Made by a program: the position numbers and the translations under genes | Source: Hyphomicrobiaceae bacterium | GTDB taxonomy: Bacteria > Pseudomonadota > Alphaproteobacteria > Rhizobiales > Xanthobacteraceae | DNA: 61,442 nt | Assembly (NCBI GenBank): GCA_021324465.1 | Contig: JAJPJB010000041.1 | Span: 1 to 61,442, forward strand | Direction: 5' to 3' | Notes under the pieces: generated by a model | Told to the model about the DNA's origin: nothing | The model's input: only the letters and a program-made list of their open reading frames with translations | Databases searched by the model: none | In this document: piece by piece, positions 1 through 9,293 of the stretch | Numbering within the stretch: position 1 is the first letter of the stretch | Layout of the letters: each line of letters starts with the position of its first letter

Positions 1-906
1 GACCGAGAAGTCGATGAACTTCTGGAAGTCGGATTTATCCTTGTCGGTGAGATCGCGTACCATGTAGTAGCGGATCATGGGCACGGTATCGACCACGTCG
101 GCCGGCGTGAACGTATTGTTGAGCAGGTGCTTGCGTGCGTCCTGCGGGTCGGTATTGATTAAGTTCACCGCCTTCGCCCATGCGGCCGCGAAACGCCGCG
201 CGACGTCAGGGCGGTTCTTGATGAAATCGCTGGTCAGCGCACAGCCGCCAACAAAGGCGTTAGCGTTGGGGTCGCCGAGCACATAGTGAGCGATTACACC
301 CGACTCGATGGTATGCGCGACGCCAAGCTGTCGCATTGTCGAGGCGTTCGGCTCGAGTGTGTAGCCGGCGTCATAAGTACCGGCCTTCATCACTGCGACG
401 TGCTGGGACATGTCGAGCTGGTCGAGCGTATAATCACCCTTCTTTAGGCCCACCGCAGCCAGGGCGGCCTCCGCCATCGTGACATTGGCGGGACCCGGAG
501 CCGACATGATCTTTGCACCTTTTAAATCCTTGAGCGACTTCGCCGGATAGCCCGTGCGCGCGACGAATTGCTCCATTTGATATTTCTGGTTCTGGCTGTT
601 GAGCGAGATGTAGGTGGCGACGCCCGGCTTTTTCAGGTTGGCATTCATGCCTTCGATGGTGACCAGCACGGCGGAGGCATCAATCTGGTTGGTGATCATG
701 GCGGCGACGTTGGGCGGTCCGCCGATTAGCTTCACCATTTCGGGAACAATGTTCTGCTCCTTGAAATACCCGTTCTCCAGCGCCACGAAGTAGGGCAACG
801 ACGAGCTGACGGGGAAGACACCGACCGTCACCTTGTCCTGCGCATAAGCTGCGTGCGTGCTCATCAGGAGCAAACCCGCCAGAGCGGCGACTGTTAGTCT
901 CTTCAC
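1..906 (-). CDS. NitT/TauT-type ABC substrate-binding protein, 3' end outside window
   Basis: Periplasmic solute receptor of the SsuA/TauA/NMT1 class. I translated 302 codons from a GTG at 906 and the frame is still open at base 1. A GAGGAG Shine-Dalgarno lies about 7 nt upstream and supports this start. The N-terminus is a signal peptide ending near AAYAQD. The body has the family look: a segment with PYFVALENGYFKEQNI, then GGPPNVAAMITNQIDAS, then the hinge-like YTLEPNASTMRQLG. It follows the ring-opening amidohydrolase after 51 bp on the same strand, so it probably delivers a substrate or related compound for that operon. The permease and ATPase, if present, lie outside the window. The family is clear; the ligand is unknown. 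Confidence 0.85.
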   Translation of the reverse strand, partial: MKRLTVAALAGLLLMSTHAAYAQDKVTVGVFPVSSSLPYFVALENGYFKEQNIVPEMVKLIGGPPNVAAMITNQIDASAVLVTIEGMNANLKKPGVATYISLNSQNQKYQMEQFVARTGYPAKSLKDLKGAKIMSAPGPANVTMAEAALAAVGLKKGDYTLDQLDMSQHVAVMKAGTYDAGYTLEPNASTMRQLGVAHTIESGVIAHYVLGDPNANAFVGGCALTSDFIKNRPDVARRFAAAWAKAVNLINTDPQDARKHLLNNTFTPADVVDTVPMIRYYMVRDLTDKDKSDFQKFIDFSV

Positions 907-957
907 GGTGTCTCTCCTCTTTTCAACGTGGTGATTCTCAAGCAAAGGCCATGCCAC

Positions 958-2052
958 TCAAGTCCCGGCATCGACGATGGCGATAACCGGCCCGCCGCCC
1001 TGCGGGCCTTGGTGCATCGCGTCGACAGAAACGAACACTGCCGGATCGCCGATTGCCGCAGCGGCGACCCCACCGACTGCCGCTTTTGCATGGCGATGGT
1101 GATGCACGTCGGAATCGTCGAGCATGATTTGCCGCCGTCCGCGTAGCGTTCCACGCCGGTCGGCTTCGCACTTGATGAAGCAATTCACCAGCCGACCATT
1201 CAGGTCTTCGGCGCGCGGACGTGCGGGCAAGTCCAGTCCGGCGTTACGAATGGCTTCATAAATGCCGTCGATGTCGAGCGCGTCTTTCATGACGGAGTGG
1301 CCGATGCGGAAACGACCGCCGGCGCCTTTTTTGTTGCCGAGCAGGACAATTTGCGCTTGTGTCAGCTCGATGCCTGAAGAGCACGATGCGACGGAAGAAT
1401 AAAGATCAAGATTGCGGCAAATCTCCTCTGCTTTGGGCATTCCGATTTCGCCGAGTGCAACCGCAATACCAAGCGCGGTGGTGCCGTTCGACACGCCCAT
1501 GGAATCGTGCACCTCGCAGGCAACGGACTTGCCGCGCCTTTCGGCGTCGCGCACCGATTCGATCGTCAAGAGCGGAGTTTTAGTTTGTACGTAATGCACG
1601 TCCCGTGAATCCTCGATTCCGGCGTCCCGCATCGCCGTCTTCACGGCGGCCGCGACCTTCTCGACCATCGCCGGCCGGCCAATATCCTCCGGCAACAGCT
1701 CCGCGCTCATCGCAGTGCCGATCGCCAGACGGGAGGAAGACGTTGCGCCGTCCTGCTGCGTGCGCGCAAAGACCGTCGCGTGCGGCGTGATGATCCCGTC
1801 GCAGCCGCCTGACCAGACCATAGGTATCCGCGCGACGTCTCGTTCAGGGCGCCGGCCGCGCTTTTGCAGCACCCGGCGAAAAGCCTGATCGGCGAGGATT
1901 CGGGTGAAATCGTTGACACCGCCATTGCCTTCGGTTTTGCCGATGACGGCGATCACGTCGTCGGCCCGAAACTGTCCCCTCTGAAGGCAGGCTTCCAGGC
2001 CGGAAGCGTCCTGCACGTTTTTCAATTCGATCTTGGCGACTTCAACGGCCAT
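958..2052 (-). CDS. Ring-opening amidohydrolase (cyanuric acid hydrolase / barbiturase family)
   Basis: Hydrolyses the ring amide of cyclic imides; known members open cyanuric acid (AtzD/TrzD) or barbituric acid. The 364-residue product has family length and three related segments. Each carries a Lys-bearing stretch ([38 protein letters not shown]), and the Ser-rich loops SSSRLAIGT and SCSSGIEL are typical of the Ser-Lys sites. The end is the family tail with [20 protein letters not shown] chose the ATG at 2052 because the open frame further upstream runs into hyuB in another frame and is not family-like. It lies 13 bp after hyuB. Which ring it opens cannot be told from sequence by eye; barbiturase and cyanuric acid hydrolase are both possible. 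Confidence 0.9.
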   Translation of the reverse strand: MAVEVAKIELKNVQDASGLEACLQRGQFRADDVIAVIGKTEGNGGVNDFTRILADQAFRRVLQKRGRRPERDVARIPMVWSGGCDGIITPHATVFARTQQDGATSSSRLAIGTAMSAELLPEDIGRPAMVEKVAAAVKTAMRDAGIEDSRDVHYVQTKTPLLTIESVRDAERRGKSVACEVHDSMGVSNGTTALGIAVALGEIGMPKAEEICRNLDLYSSVASCSSGIELTQAQIVLLGNKKGAGGRFRIGHSVMKDALDIDGIYEAIRNAGLDLPARPRAEDLNGRLVNCFIKCEADRRGTLRGRRQIMLDDSDVHHHRHAKAAVGGVAAAAIGDPAVFVSVDAMHQGPQGGGPVIAIVDAGT

Positions 2053-2065
2053 TGGCTTGCGGCCC

Positions 2066-3964
2066 CTATTCCGCGCGGACCATCGACTTGACTTCGCCGC
2101 GCCGCATTTTCTCGTAACCGGCGCCGCGATCGATCTTCGGTAAGTCTTTGCTCCGCCGCGCCGCCCTAAGCCTCTCGCGCAACGTGTCGGTCGCCTGCTC
2201 ATCGACGGCAAAAGAATCTGCCGCATCGTTCCTGATAAGCACAACACCATAATCGTCGTGAGCGGCCGCAAGCGACACTTTGCCGTCGATCACGTCGGCA
2301 CGGACCAGCTCAGGTTCACGCTCCAGCGGGTCCCCCCAGCCGCCACCGCCGGTTGTGAGCACCCGTACTACCTGTCCGGCGCGCACCGGCTCGCCGTCGA
2401 CGAGTCCGCCGAGGTCGCGCGGCTCTCCTTCTACATCTATGGTGACGCAGAACGGCAGCCCGGCTTTCCCGCCGTTCACGCCGTAGCAACCGAGCCGCAC
2501 GCGGTCTGCAGTAACGATCGTGCGGCAGTTGACGAGCGCGCGATAATGCTTCTCATAACCGAGGCCGCCCCGCCGCTTGCCGGCGCCACCGGAATCGGTG
2601 CGCAAGGCAAGCTTCTCCACCAGAAGCGGGAAGCGCGTCTCGGTAAATTCTGCCGGCTGATTGCGTGAATCAGGGACGATGTGAATGGCGTCGTTTCCGT
2701 CCGCATAATAGCGCCCGCCGGAACCACCGCCCAACACTTCGCGCGACAAAAAGGACTTGCCATTCTTGTCCGTGCCATAGAAGCCCGTATAGCGGATCGT
2801 CTCCTGATCCGCCGGCATCCGGCCGTCGACCGCCTGTGCCACTACACCGGCAAGAAGCCCGAGGCAGCGCAGCAGCACGAACGAGCGGGCGTTGGTGGCG
2901 GCCGGCCATCGCGGCGTGATCAGCGTACCCTTGGGCGGGAAAATCACGTCGAAGACCTCGCAGACGCCTTCGTTGACATGAATCTCGGCGGCACGCTCCG
3001 GCGTGTCGGCAAGGTTGCGCAGAATCGGTGCGATCCATTTGATAAGAAAGGCGCCGCCGGCATAGTCGGCCGGCCAGTTGATCGGACCCGCGGATTGCGG
3101 ATCGGTGCCGGTGAAATCGAGCGTGATTCTTCCGCCGCTCTTTATCATTGTGATTGCAAGCTTATGCAGCTTCGGATCGGTCACGCCATCGTGCTCGACA
3201 TAGTCTTCCCAGCGGTATTCGCCGTCGGCGATCTTAGGCAGCAGTTCGTTGCGGAAAACGTCGCGACATTTATCGAGGATCGCCTGGAAGCAGGCCTCCA
3301 CCGTCGCGCGCCCGAACCGCTCAAATAATTCCTCCATGCGCCGCGCGCCCATCAAACAGGCCTGCACCTCGCTGTCGATGTCGGCCGCAAGCATGTCGGG
3401 CACGCGGGTGTTGCGTTTGATAATCGTCATTACGGCTTCATTGCGCGCCCCGGCGCTGTAAAGCTTGATCGGCGGAATGGCGAGGCCTTCCTCAAACACG
3501 GTGACAGCTGTGCCGGGCATGGAACCGGGCACGCGGCCGCCGATATCGTCGTGGTGACCGAATGCCTGAATGTAAGCGACCACTTCACCGCGATGAAAAA
3601 CCGGCACCGTGCTGCAGAGATCGGGCAAGTGGCCGATCGACCCCTCGCTTAAATATGTATCGTTCATCAGAAACACGTCGCCGGGCCGCATCGTCTCCGG
3701 GGGGAAATCGCGCACCACCGCATTAGGCATCGCCGAATAAGAGCGGCCGGTTAGCTTGCGGCAATGACGATCGAATAGACCCACCCGATAGTCGTGCGCC
3801 TCGCGGATCATCGGCGAGCGCGCCGTGCGCTCGATGGCATATTCGATCTCCGCTTCGATTGAGTTGAGCGTGCCTTCCACGATCTGCAGCACGATCGGAT
3901 CGACCGCAGCCGTGCTTGACGCAGTCGCGGCGGCAGCGGTTGCAAGGGTGGAATGCAAATTCAT
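2066..3964 (-). CDS. hyuB: Hydantoinase B / oxoprolinase family protein (HyuB)
   Basis: Partner subunit of the ATP-dependent hydantoinase/5-oxoprolinase family, which opens cyclic amides together with HyuA. The 632-residue product shows the family pattern: [20 protein letters not shown] at the start, [23 protein letters not shown], then the probable metal-binding [15 protein letters not shown] and [14 protein letters not shown]. The glycine-rich end [14 protein letters not shown] is also typical. About 75 residues follow that point, a longer tail than many HyuB proteins have. The ATG at 3964 overlaps the hyuA stop by 4 bp (ATGA), which implies translational coupling. The substrate could be a hydantoin, oxoproline or a lactam; caprolactamase is a known relative. 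Confidence 0.93.
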   Translation of the reverse strand: MNLHSTLATAAAATASSTAAVDPIVLQIVEGTLNSIEAEIEYAIERTARSPMIREAHDYRVGLFDRHCRKLTGRSYSAMPNAVVRDFPPETMRPGDVFLMNDTYLSEGSIGHLPDLCSTVPVFHRGEVVAYIQAFGHHDDIGGRVPGSMPGTAVTVFEEGLAIPPIKLYSAGARNEAVMTIIKRNTRVPDMLAADIDSEVQACLMGARRMEELFERFGRATVEACFQAILDKCRDVFRNELLPKIADGEYRWEDYVEHDGVTDPKLHKLAITMIKSGGRITLDFTGTDPQSAGPINWPADYAGGAFLIKWIAPILRNLADTPERAAEIHVNEGVCEVFDVIFPPKGTLITPRWPAATNARSFVLLRCLGLLAGVVAQAVDGRMPADQETIRYTGFYGTDKNGKSFLSREVLGGGSGGRYYADGNDAIHIVPDSRNQPAEFTETRFPLLVEKLALRTDSGGAGKRRGGLGYEKHYRALVNCRTIVTADRVRLGCYGVNGGKAGLPFCVTIDVEGEPRDLGGLVDGEPVRAGQVVRVLTTGGGGWGDPLEREPELVRADVIDGKVSLAAAHDDYGVVLIRNDAADSFAVDEQATDTLRERLRAARRSKDLPKIDRGAGYEKMRRGEVKSMVRAE

Positions 3965-6051
3965 TGCAGAGACCCCGAGGTCATCGTTGCACGGCGCACG
4001 ACCAAAATGCCATGCGCGTCGACTTCAAGGTGCTGGCCCGGAAAGACGACCGTGGTCGAGCCGAACTCCTCGATTACCGCCGGACCGTCGAGGCGAAAGC
4101 CGGGCGGGAGCGTCGAGCGCTGGTAAACAGGCGTCGGTCGGAATTCGCCGCCGAAGTAGACCGGTCGCCGCTGAGGCTCGGGTGGCGGCGGCATTTCGAC
4201 AGCAAGCCGGGGCACGGCGGGCCGCTCGATTTGACCGAATCCGGAAACGCAGAAATTGACCAATTCGACTCTCTGCTCGCCAGCATAATTGTAGCCGAAC
4301 GTTTTCAGATGCGCGGAGTGGAAGGCGTCGATGATGCGCTTGACGCACCCGTCGTCGACCGTACCGGCTGGCGCCGTAACCCGCACCTCCATGGATTGTC
4401 CGGCATAGCGGACATCTGCCTCGCGCACCAAGCGGATGCGAGACATGGGTATGCCGTCGCGCAACAGCGTCTCAGTGGCGTCACGCTCAAGTGCCGAATA
4501 GATCGAGGCAATCGCCGCACGGTCGATGGCGTCTTGATGCATCACCTTGGTGACCATGTGATCGGTGCGCCAATGCACCGCCAGAAGCCCGAATGCGGAT
4601 AAATTGCCAGGATTGGGCGGAACCAGACACGCCTTCATGCCAATCAGTTCCATCACAGCCGACGACTGCGCGGGGCCGGAGCCGCCGAACGAGAGCAGCG
4701 CAAATTCGCGTGGATCGATGCCGCGCTGCACCGTGATCTGCCGTATCGCGTTCGCTTGATTCCAGTTGGCGATTTCAATGATACCTTCGGCAAGGCGCTC
4801 GTGGCTCATCTGGCCAGGCAAGCGCTTCGCCAGCTGTGCCATGCCTTTGCGCGCCCTTTCCGCATCAAGGCGAATGGCGCCGCCGATTAGCGCGGCGGGA
4901 AGTCGGCCGAGGACAAGATTGGCGTCGGTGAGCGTCGGCTGGTCGCCCCCATTCGGGTAGCACATCGGACCCGGCTCGGCGCCGGCGCTACGCGGGCCGA
5001 CCTTGAGCTGTCCGTCCCGCGTGATCCAGGCAATTGAGCCGCCGCCGGTGCCGATGGTTGCGATCTCGATCATCGGAATGCGGACGGGGAACGAGCCGAT
5101 CGAGCCGCCATTCGTCACGTGGGGGTTGCTATTCTCGATCAGACAAAGGTCGGTCGAGGTGCCGCCGGCGTCGAGCGTGACGACATTGGGAAAACCCGCG
5201 ATTTCGGCGATCACGGCGCTGCCCAAGGCCCCGGCCGCCGGTCCGGACAGGGCCGTGGTGATCGGCTTGCGCATCACCTGATCCGGGCTCGCGACGCCGC
5301 CGCTCGACTGCATCACCATGAAAGGTTTGTCGTGCAGAGCGGGCGCGAGCTCGTCGCGGATTCGGTTCAGATAGCGGCCCATATGCGGCTTAATGAAAGC
5401 ATCCACAAGGGTCGTGATCGCCCGCTCATATTCCCGGTATTCCGGCAGCACGTCACAGGAAAGTGACATGGTGCAGTCGGGATATTCGGCCGCCAGGATC
5501 TCCGCAACACGCCGCTCATGACTGTCGTTGGCATAGGAATGCAGCAAACAAATGCCGATCGCTTTGATGTTGTGGGAGCGGAAAAAGCGTGCAGCCGCCC
5601 GCGCACTTGCCTCATCGAGCGGCCGCAGCTCCTGACCGAGGTAATTGAGCCGGCCGCCGACCTCGCGCACGTAGCGCAGCGGCACGATGCGCTCGGGCTT
5701 GACCCAGAAATACGAGTTACCATAGCCCTCAGGCACGGCCTGCCGCGCGATTTCCAGAATGTGGCGGAAGCCTTCGGTGACGACCAGCCCGAGCCCGGCA
5801 ATCTCACCCTGCAGTAAGGCATTGGTTGCAACGGTGGTGCCGTGGGCAAGCTCTGCGACGTCATCTGCCGAGGCGCCATCCGCTCTAAGGATGGCGTCGA
5901 TGCCGCGCATCAACCCGACCGCGGGATTGGCGGGTGTGGTGGGTACTTTGGTGACGCGCATCACCCCGGTCGTGCGCTCGACCGAGACCACGTCCGTAAA
6001 GGTGCCGCCCGTATCAATGCCGATCCGCAGGTCGGCGCGCGTCTTGCTCAT
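3961..6051 (-). CDS. hyuA: Hydantoinase A / oxoprolinase family protein (HyuA)
   Basis: ATP-binding subunit of a hydantoinase/5-oxoprolinase. The N-terminal RIGIDTGGTFTDVV is the ASKHA phosphate-binding loop, followed by AHGTTVATNALLQ, the central TTALSGPAAGALGSAVI and the second phosphate loop VVTLDAGGTSTDLCLI. The start at ATG 6051 gives 696 residues, normal for the family. An AGGAGG lies further upstream (6071-6076), about 19 nt away; a TTG at 6084 in the same frame is a less likely start. It forms a coupled pair with hyuB and follows a LysR gene by 100 bp on the same strand. The ring-opening substrate is not determined by sequence. Confidence 0.93.
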   Translation of the reverse strand: MSKTRADLRIGIDTGGTFTDVVSVERTTGVMRVTKVPTTPANPAVGLMRGIDAILRADGASADDVAELAHGTTVATNALLQGEIAGLGLVVTEGFRHILEIARQAVPEGYGNSYFWVKPERIVPLRYVREVGGRLNYLGQELRPLDEASARAAARFFRSHNIKAIGICLLHSYANDSHERRVAEILAAEYPDCTMSLSCDVLPEYREYERAITTLVDAFIKPHMGRYLNRIRDELAPALHDKPFMVMQSSGGVASPDQVMRKPITTALSGPAAGALGSAVIAEIAGFPNVVTLDAGGTSTDLCLIENSNPHVTNGGSIGSFPVRIPMIEIATIGTGGGSIAWITRDGQLKVGPRSAGAEPGPMCYPNGGDQPTLTDANLVLGRLPAALIGGAIRLDAERARKGMAQLAKRLPGQMSHERLAEGIIEIANWNQANAIRQITVQRGIDPREFALLSFGGSGPAQSSAVMELIGMKACLVPPNPGNLSAFGLLAVHWRTDHMVTKVMHQDAIDRAAIASIYSALERDATETLLRDGIPMSRIRLVREADVRYAGQSMEVRVTAPAGTVDDGCVKRIIDAFHSAHLKTFGYNYAGEQRVELVNFCVSGFGQIERPAVPRLAVEMPPPPEPQRRPVYFGGEFRPTPVYQRSTLPPGFRLDGPAVIEEFGSTTVVFPGQHLEVDAHGILVVRRATMTSGSLQ

Positions 6052-6151
6052 GTGAACTCGCCCTGTCGGCCCTCCTGCTGACAATTATCAGTCGCGACGC
6101 GCAGCGGGTCCAAGATTGATTGGCGATTGCTCTATCGGAAAATCCGATGGC

Positions 6152-7051
6152 TCATTTGGCCTCGCGCAGCGCGTCCTTCACGGCGACCAGGAAATTCTCC
6201 TTTTTGCGCGACAGCGGCTGGCGACGGCGGAACAGACTGAGGCCCACGGCCGCCGCCGGCTGCAGGCGGAGGATTTTGATCGCGCCGAGCGCCGCCTCGT
6301 TACCGGCGCATGCGCGGGGGACGATCGCGATGCCAGCCCCTGATTGGACGATGACTTTGATGGTTTCGATGTTGTCGGCGACCGCGAGGATGTTCGGCCT
6401 GATGCCTTGGTCGGCGAATAGCGAAAGCACGAAGTATCCGTATCCCACCGTCAGTTCGCTCATGACGATGGGCTCGCTCGCCAGCGCGGCGATGGCAACC
6501 GGCTTTTTTGCACGAGCGAGCTTGTGGCCAGGATGAACGATCAGTGCCATCTCGGCCTGGGTCAACCGCTCGGCCACGATCCCCGCTGGAACGCGGTCGG
6601 GATCCGACTCGATGGCGATCCCGGCATCAATGCGTTCTTCGTGCAGGTCGTCAAAGATGTTTTTGGTCGGGGCGGTGGCGATCTGTAATCGGATATCCGA
6701 TTGCTTGTCTGCCAACGAGCGAAACAGGCGCGGCACGAATATCTGCGCCATGCCGGAGCCCATGCCGAGCGTCAGGGTGTCCGACGGCGCGCCGCGCAGC
6801 CGCTGTGCCGTTTCCGACAGGCTCAGCACCTCGCTGATGACGCGTTCGGCGTCGCCGAGAAAATTCCGCCCGCGGTCGGTCACTTCGATGCCGCGCGAGC
6901 CGCGCCCGAACAGCGCGAATCCGATCTCGCTCTCCAGGAGGCCGACCTGCTCGCTGATGGCCGACTGCGAGACGTTGAGCTTGGCTGCGGCGCGCGTGAA
7001 GCTGCGCTCCCGCGCCACTGCAAGGGCATATCGTAATTGACGCAATTCCAC
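6152..7051 (-). CDS. LysR-family transcriptional regulator
   Basis: DNA-binding regulator with an N-terminal winged helix-turn-helix (FTRAAAKLNVSQSAISEQVG, about residues 19-38) and a C-terminal co-inducer-binding domain. The GTG at 7051 gives 299 residues and the canonical opening VELRQLRY. A TTG at 7096 would add 15 residues that do not look like the family. It lies directly upstream of hyuA and in the same direction, unlike the common divergent arrangement, so it may be co-transcribed with the operon. A role as sensor of the ring compound or its product is inference from position. Confidence 0.9.
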   Translation of the reverse strand: MELRQLRYALAVARERSFTRAAAKLNVSQSAISEQVGLLESEIGFALFGRGSRGIEVTDRGRNFLGDAERVISEVLSLSETAQRLRGAPSDTLTLGMGSGMAQIFVPRLFRSLADKQSDIRLQIATAPTKNIFDDLHEERIDAGIAIESDPDRVPAGIVAERLTQAEMALIVHPGHKLARAKKPVAIAALASEPIVMSELTVGYGYFVLSLFADQGIRPNILAVADNIETIKVIVQSGAGIAIVPRACAGNEAALGAIKILRLQPAAAVGLSLFRRRQPLSRKKENFLVAVKDALREAK

Positions 7052-7304
7052 GGCAGTCGCCGACGCTTCGATGGTTTCAGTTTGCTGATGCCGCAAAGTC
7101 GCAATTTTGCGCCAACGCGACCCGCCAATCCCTGGTGATCTCCAAAGGCTATCGCACGTATTATGCCTTATGCCGAGCTTTTGGATCGCGAAGCGACTAA
7201 AGGCCTTTCCGGTCCAGTCAGAGCGCTCGTGGAAGGGATGATTTCTGGATATATTTTGCGTGACGGGTCCTTCTGTCGGTCCAGCCGGATTTGGGCCGAC
7301 TGAA
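7052..7304. promoter_or_regulatory. Divergent intergenic region between LysR and dusA
   Basis: About 250 bp separate the outward-facing LysR and dusA genes, so promoters for both must lie here. It has AT-rich stretches near 7140-7200. I cannot assign a specific -35/-10 pair or a LysR box by eye. Confidence 0.4.
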
Positions 7305-7340
7305 GAACGAAAAGAACAAAAAGAACGAAAAGAACAATGA
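7305..7340 (+). repeat. Four tandem 9-bp purine-rich units before the dusA start
   Basis: Units GAACGAAAA, GAACAAAAA, GAACGAAAA and GAACAATGA follow each other without gaps and end just before the dusA ATG at 7342. The period of 9 keeps reading frame, and the frame is open from a TTG at 7291, giving a Lys/Asn/Glu-rich leader if translated. The G/A-rich tract could also act as an extended ribosome-binding region. Confidence 0.85.
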
Positions 7341-7341
7341 A

Positions 7342-8355
7342 ATGAGTAGCTTAAGCCGGAAATTTGCGCTGGCGCCGATGATGGACTGGACGGACCGGCA
7401 CTGCCGGTTTTTCCATCGTTTGCTGACGCGTCGCGCGCTGCTCTACACCGAAATGCTTACCACCGGCGCGGTGCTGCATGGCGAGCGGGCGCGGCTTCTG
7501 CGTTTCGATCCCGCCGAGCATCCGCTGGCGCTGCAGCTCGGCGGCTGCGATCCGCAGGCGCTGGCGACTTGCGCACGCATCGGCGCGGAAATGGGCTTCG
7601 ATGAAATCAATCTGAACGCCGGGTGCCCGTCAGACCGCGTGCGCGAGGGCCGCTTTGGCGCCTGCCTGATGGCTGAGCCGGAACTGGTCGGCGATTGTGT
7701 CGCGGCCATGAAGGCCGCCGTGGCAATTCCGGTCACCGTCAAATGCCGCATCGGCATCGATAATCAGGATCCGGAGCCGGCGCTGGAGCATTTCGCGCAG
7801 AGCGTGGAGCGGGCAGGCGCCGATGCCCTGATCGTGCACGCGCGCAAAGCCTGGCTGGAAGGCCTTTCGCCCAGGGAGAATCGTGAAGTTCCACCGCTCG
7901 ATTATGATCGAGTCTACCGGCTCAAGCGGGCACACCCGCGGCTGCCCGTCATTCTCAATGGCGGCGTTGCCAGCATTGAAGGCGCGATCACGCATCTCGC
8001 GCATGTCGACGGCGTGATGATGGGTCGCGCCGCCTATCAGGAACCGTGGCGGTTGCTCGCTGTCGATCCGCTCCTGTTTGGTGAAACGGCGCGCTTCAGG
8101 TCGCCCAAGCAGGCTGCGGCGGCGCTTATGCCGTACGTCGAACGGGAAGTGGCGCGCGGCACACGGCTGCATGCGATCACGCGGCACCTGCATGGACTCT
8201 TCGATGCGGTGCCGGGGGCGCGCGCATTCCGGCGTCATCTCGCAGGTGCAGCGGGTATGTCTCATGCCGGCGCGGAATACCTGGCCGCCGGCCTTGCATT
8301 GGTCGCCGATCGCGACCTGGACAGCGACCGCGAACTGGCGCACATCGCGGCATAG
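7342..8355 (+). CDS. dusA: tRNA-dihydrouridine synthase DusA
   Basis: FMN enzyme that reduces uridines in the tRNA D-loop (U20/U20a in DusA). From ATG 7342 the product has 337 residues. Family marks are FALAPMMDWTDRHCR at the start, LQLGGCDP, the catalytic-cysteine segment NLNAGCPSDRV (Cys about 95), the RNA/FMN-site KCRIGID, IVHARKAWLEGLSP and the FMN-phosphate loop LNGGVAS. The DusA-type features (LQLGG, ARKAWL) favour DusA over DusB or DusC. An in-frame TTG 51 bp upstream would translate the tandem repeat. The gene stands alone; the TauE-type gene follows after 24 bp. Confidence 0.95.
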   Translation: MSSLSRKFALAPMMDWTDRHCRFFHRLLTRRALLYTEMLTTGAVLHGERARLLRFDPAEHPLALQLGGCDPQALATCARIGAEMGFDEINLNAGCPSDRVREGRFGACLMAEPELVGDCVAAMKAAVAIPVTVKCRIGIDNQDPEPALEHFAQSVERAGADALIVHARKAWLEGLSPRENREVPPLDYDRVYRLKRAHPRLPVILNGGVASIEGAITHLAHVDGVMMGRAAYQEPWRLLAVDPLLFGETARFRSPKQAAAALMPYVEREVARGTRLHAITRHLHGLFDAVPGARAFRRHLAGAAGMSHAGAEYLAAGLALVADRDLDSDRELAHIAA

Positions 8356-8379
8356 CGTTCTGTTGCAAAAAAAGCAGAC

Positions 8380-9210
8380 ATGCTTCTTGGCATTTCAATC
8401 AACGAGATCCTTTGGCTCGCCGTTGCCGTCGTCATCGGCGGCGTGATCGCCGGACTGCTGGCCGGATTATTTGGCATCGGCGGCGGCGCGGTGCTGGTGC
8501 CGGTGCTCTACGAGATTTTTCGTGTAATCGGCGTGCCGGAGCAGGTGCGCATGCAGCTTTGTGTCGGCACGTCGATTGCCATCATCGTGCCAACCGCGAT
8601 CCGCTCTTATCTGGCGCATCGCGCCAAGGGCATGGTGATTCCGCATGTCATCCGGCAGTGGGCGGTCCCGGCGGTGATCGGGGTCATCTGCGGCTCGATC
8701 ATCGCGGCCTTCGCGCCGGCGGCCGTATTCAAGATCGCCTTCGTGGTCATCGCCGGCTTCATCGCCAGCAAGTTTCTGTTCGCCGGGGACCGCTGGAATC
8801 TCGACAGCGACTTGCCGGGCCCGGTGCCGATGACGCTCTATGGTTTCGGCATCGGTCTCGCCGGCTCCCTGATGGGCATAAGCGGCGGCTCGCTGTCCAA
8901 TATCGTCCTGACGCTTTACGGCAAATCGATCCACAACGCGGTCGCCACTTCGGCCGGCTTGGGGGTGCCGATCACCATTGTCGGCACGCTCGGCTACATC
9001 ATCGCCGGCCTTCACGATCGCGCGCTGTTGCCGCCCCTGTCGCTGGGCTTCGTCTCGCTGATCGGGGTCGCCATCATGGCGCCGGTGTCGAGTCTTGCGG
9101 CGCCCTATGGCGCGTTCCTCGCGCACCGAATGTCGCGGCGCAACCTGGAAATCGCCTTCAGCATCTTTTTGATATTAGTGTCGCTGCGATTCTTGGTGAG
9201 CTTGTTCTGA
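8380..9210 (+). CDS. TauE/SafE-family sulfite/anion exporter
   Basis: Integral membrane transporter (276 residues) of the TauE/SafE family, linked to export of sulfite and other organosulfur-derived anions. It has about eight hydrophobic segments in two halves. The first carries the family glycine motif GLLAGLFGIGGGAVLVPVL and the second repeats it as GIGLAGSLMGISGGSLSNI. It starts 24 bp after dusA on the same strand and may be read with it, although the two have no obvious functional link. The ligand is not known. Confidence 0.9.
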   Translation: MLLGISINEILWLAVAVVIGGVIAGLLAGLFGIGGGAVLVPVLYEIFRVIGVPEQVRMQLCVGTSIAIIVPTAIRSYLAHRAKGMVIPHVIRQWAVPAVIGVICGSIIAAFAPAAVFKIAFVVIAGFIASKFLFAGDRWNLDSDLPGPVPMTLYGFGIGLAGSLMGISGGSLSNIVLTLYGKSIHNAVATSAGLGVPITIVGTLGYIIAGLHDRALLPPLSLGFVSLIGVAIMAPVSSLAAPYGAFLAHRMSRRNLEIAFSIFLILVSLRFLVSLF

Positions 9211-9257
9211 AAGCGCCCCGGCCTGGATTGCGCGACGCACAATCCAGGAATTTTTGC

Positions 9258-9284
9258 CCCGGATTTTGCTTCGCTTCATCCGGG
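9258..9284. terminator. CCCGGAT...ATCCGGG hairpin between convergent genes
   Basis: A perfect 7-bp stem (9258-9264 with 9278-9284) and a 13-nt loop containing GCTTCGCT, followed by CTTT on the plus strand. It sits between the ends of the TauE-type gene and the aspartic protease gene, so it may end transcription from both sides. The same architecture occurs at 16179-16206 and 16231-16256, so it may belong to a dispersed palindromic repeat family. Confidence 0.5.
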
Positions 9285-9293
9285 CTTTAAGAC

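Noticed and set aside
2053-2271. Possible longer start of the ring-opening amidohydrolase
   Set aside because: The extra 73 residues overlap hyuB in another frame and are Arg-rich; ATG 2052 matches the family length.
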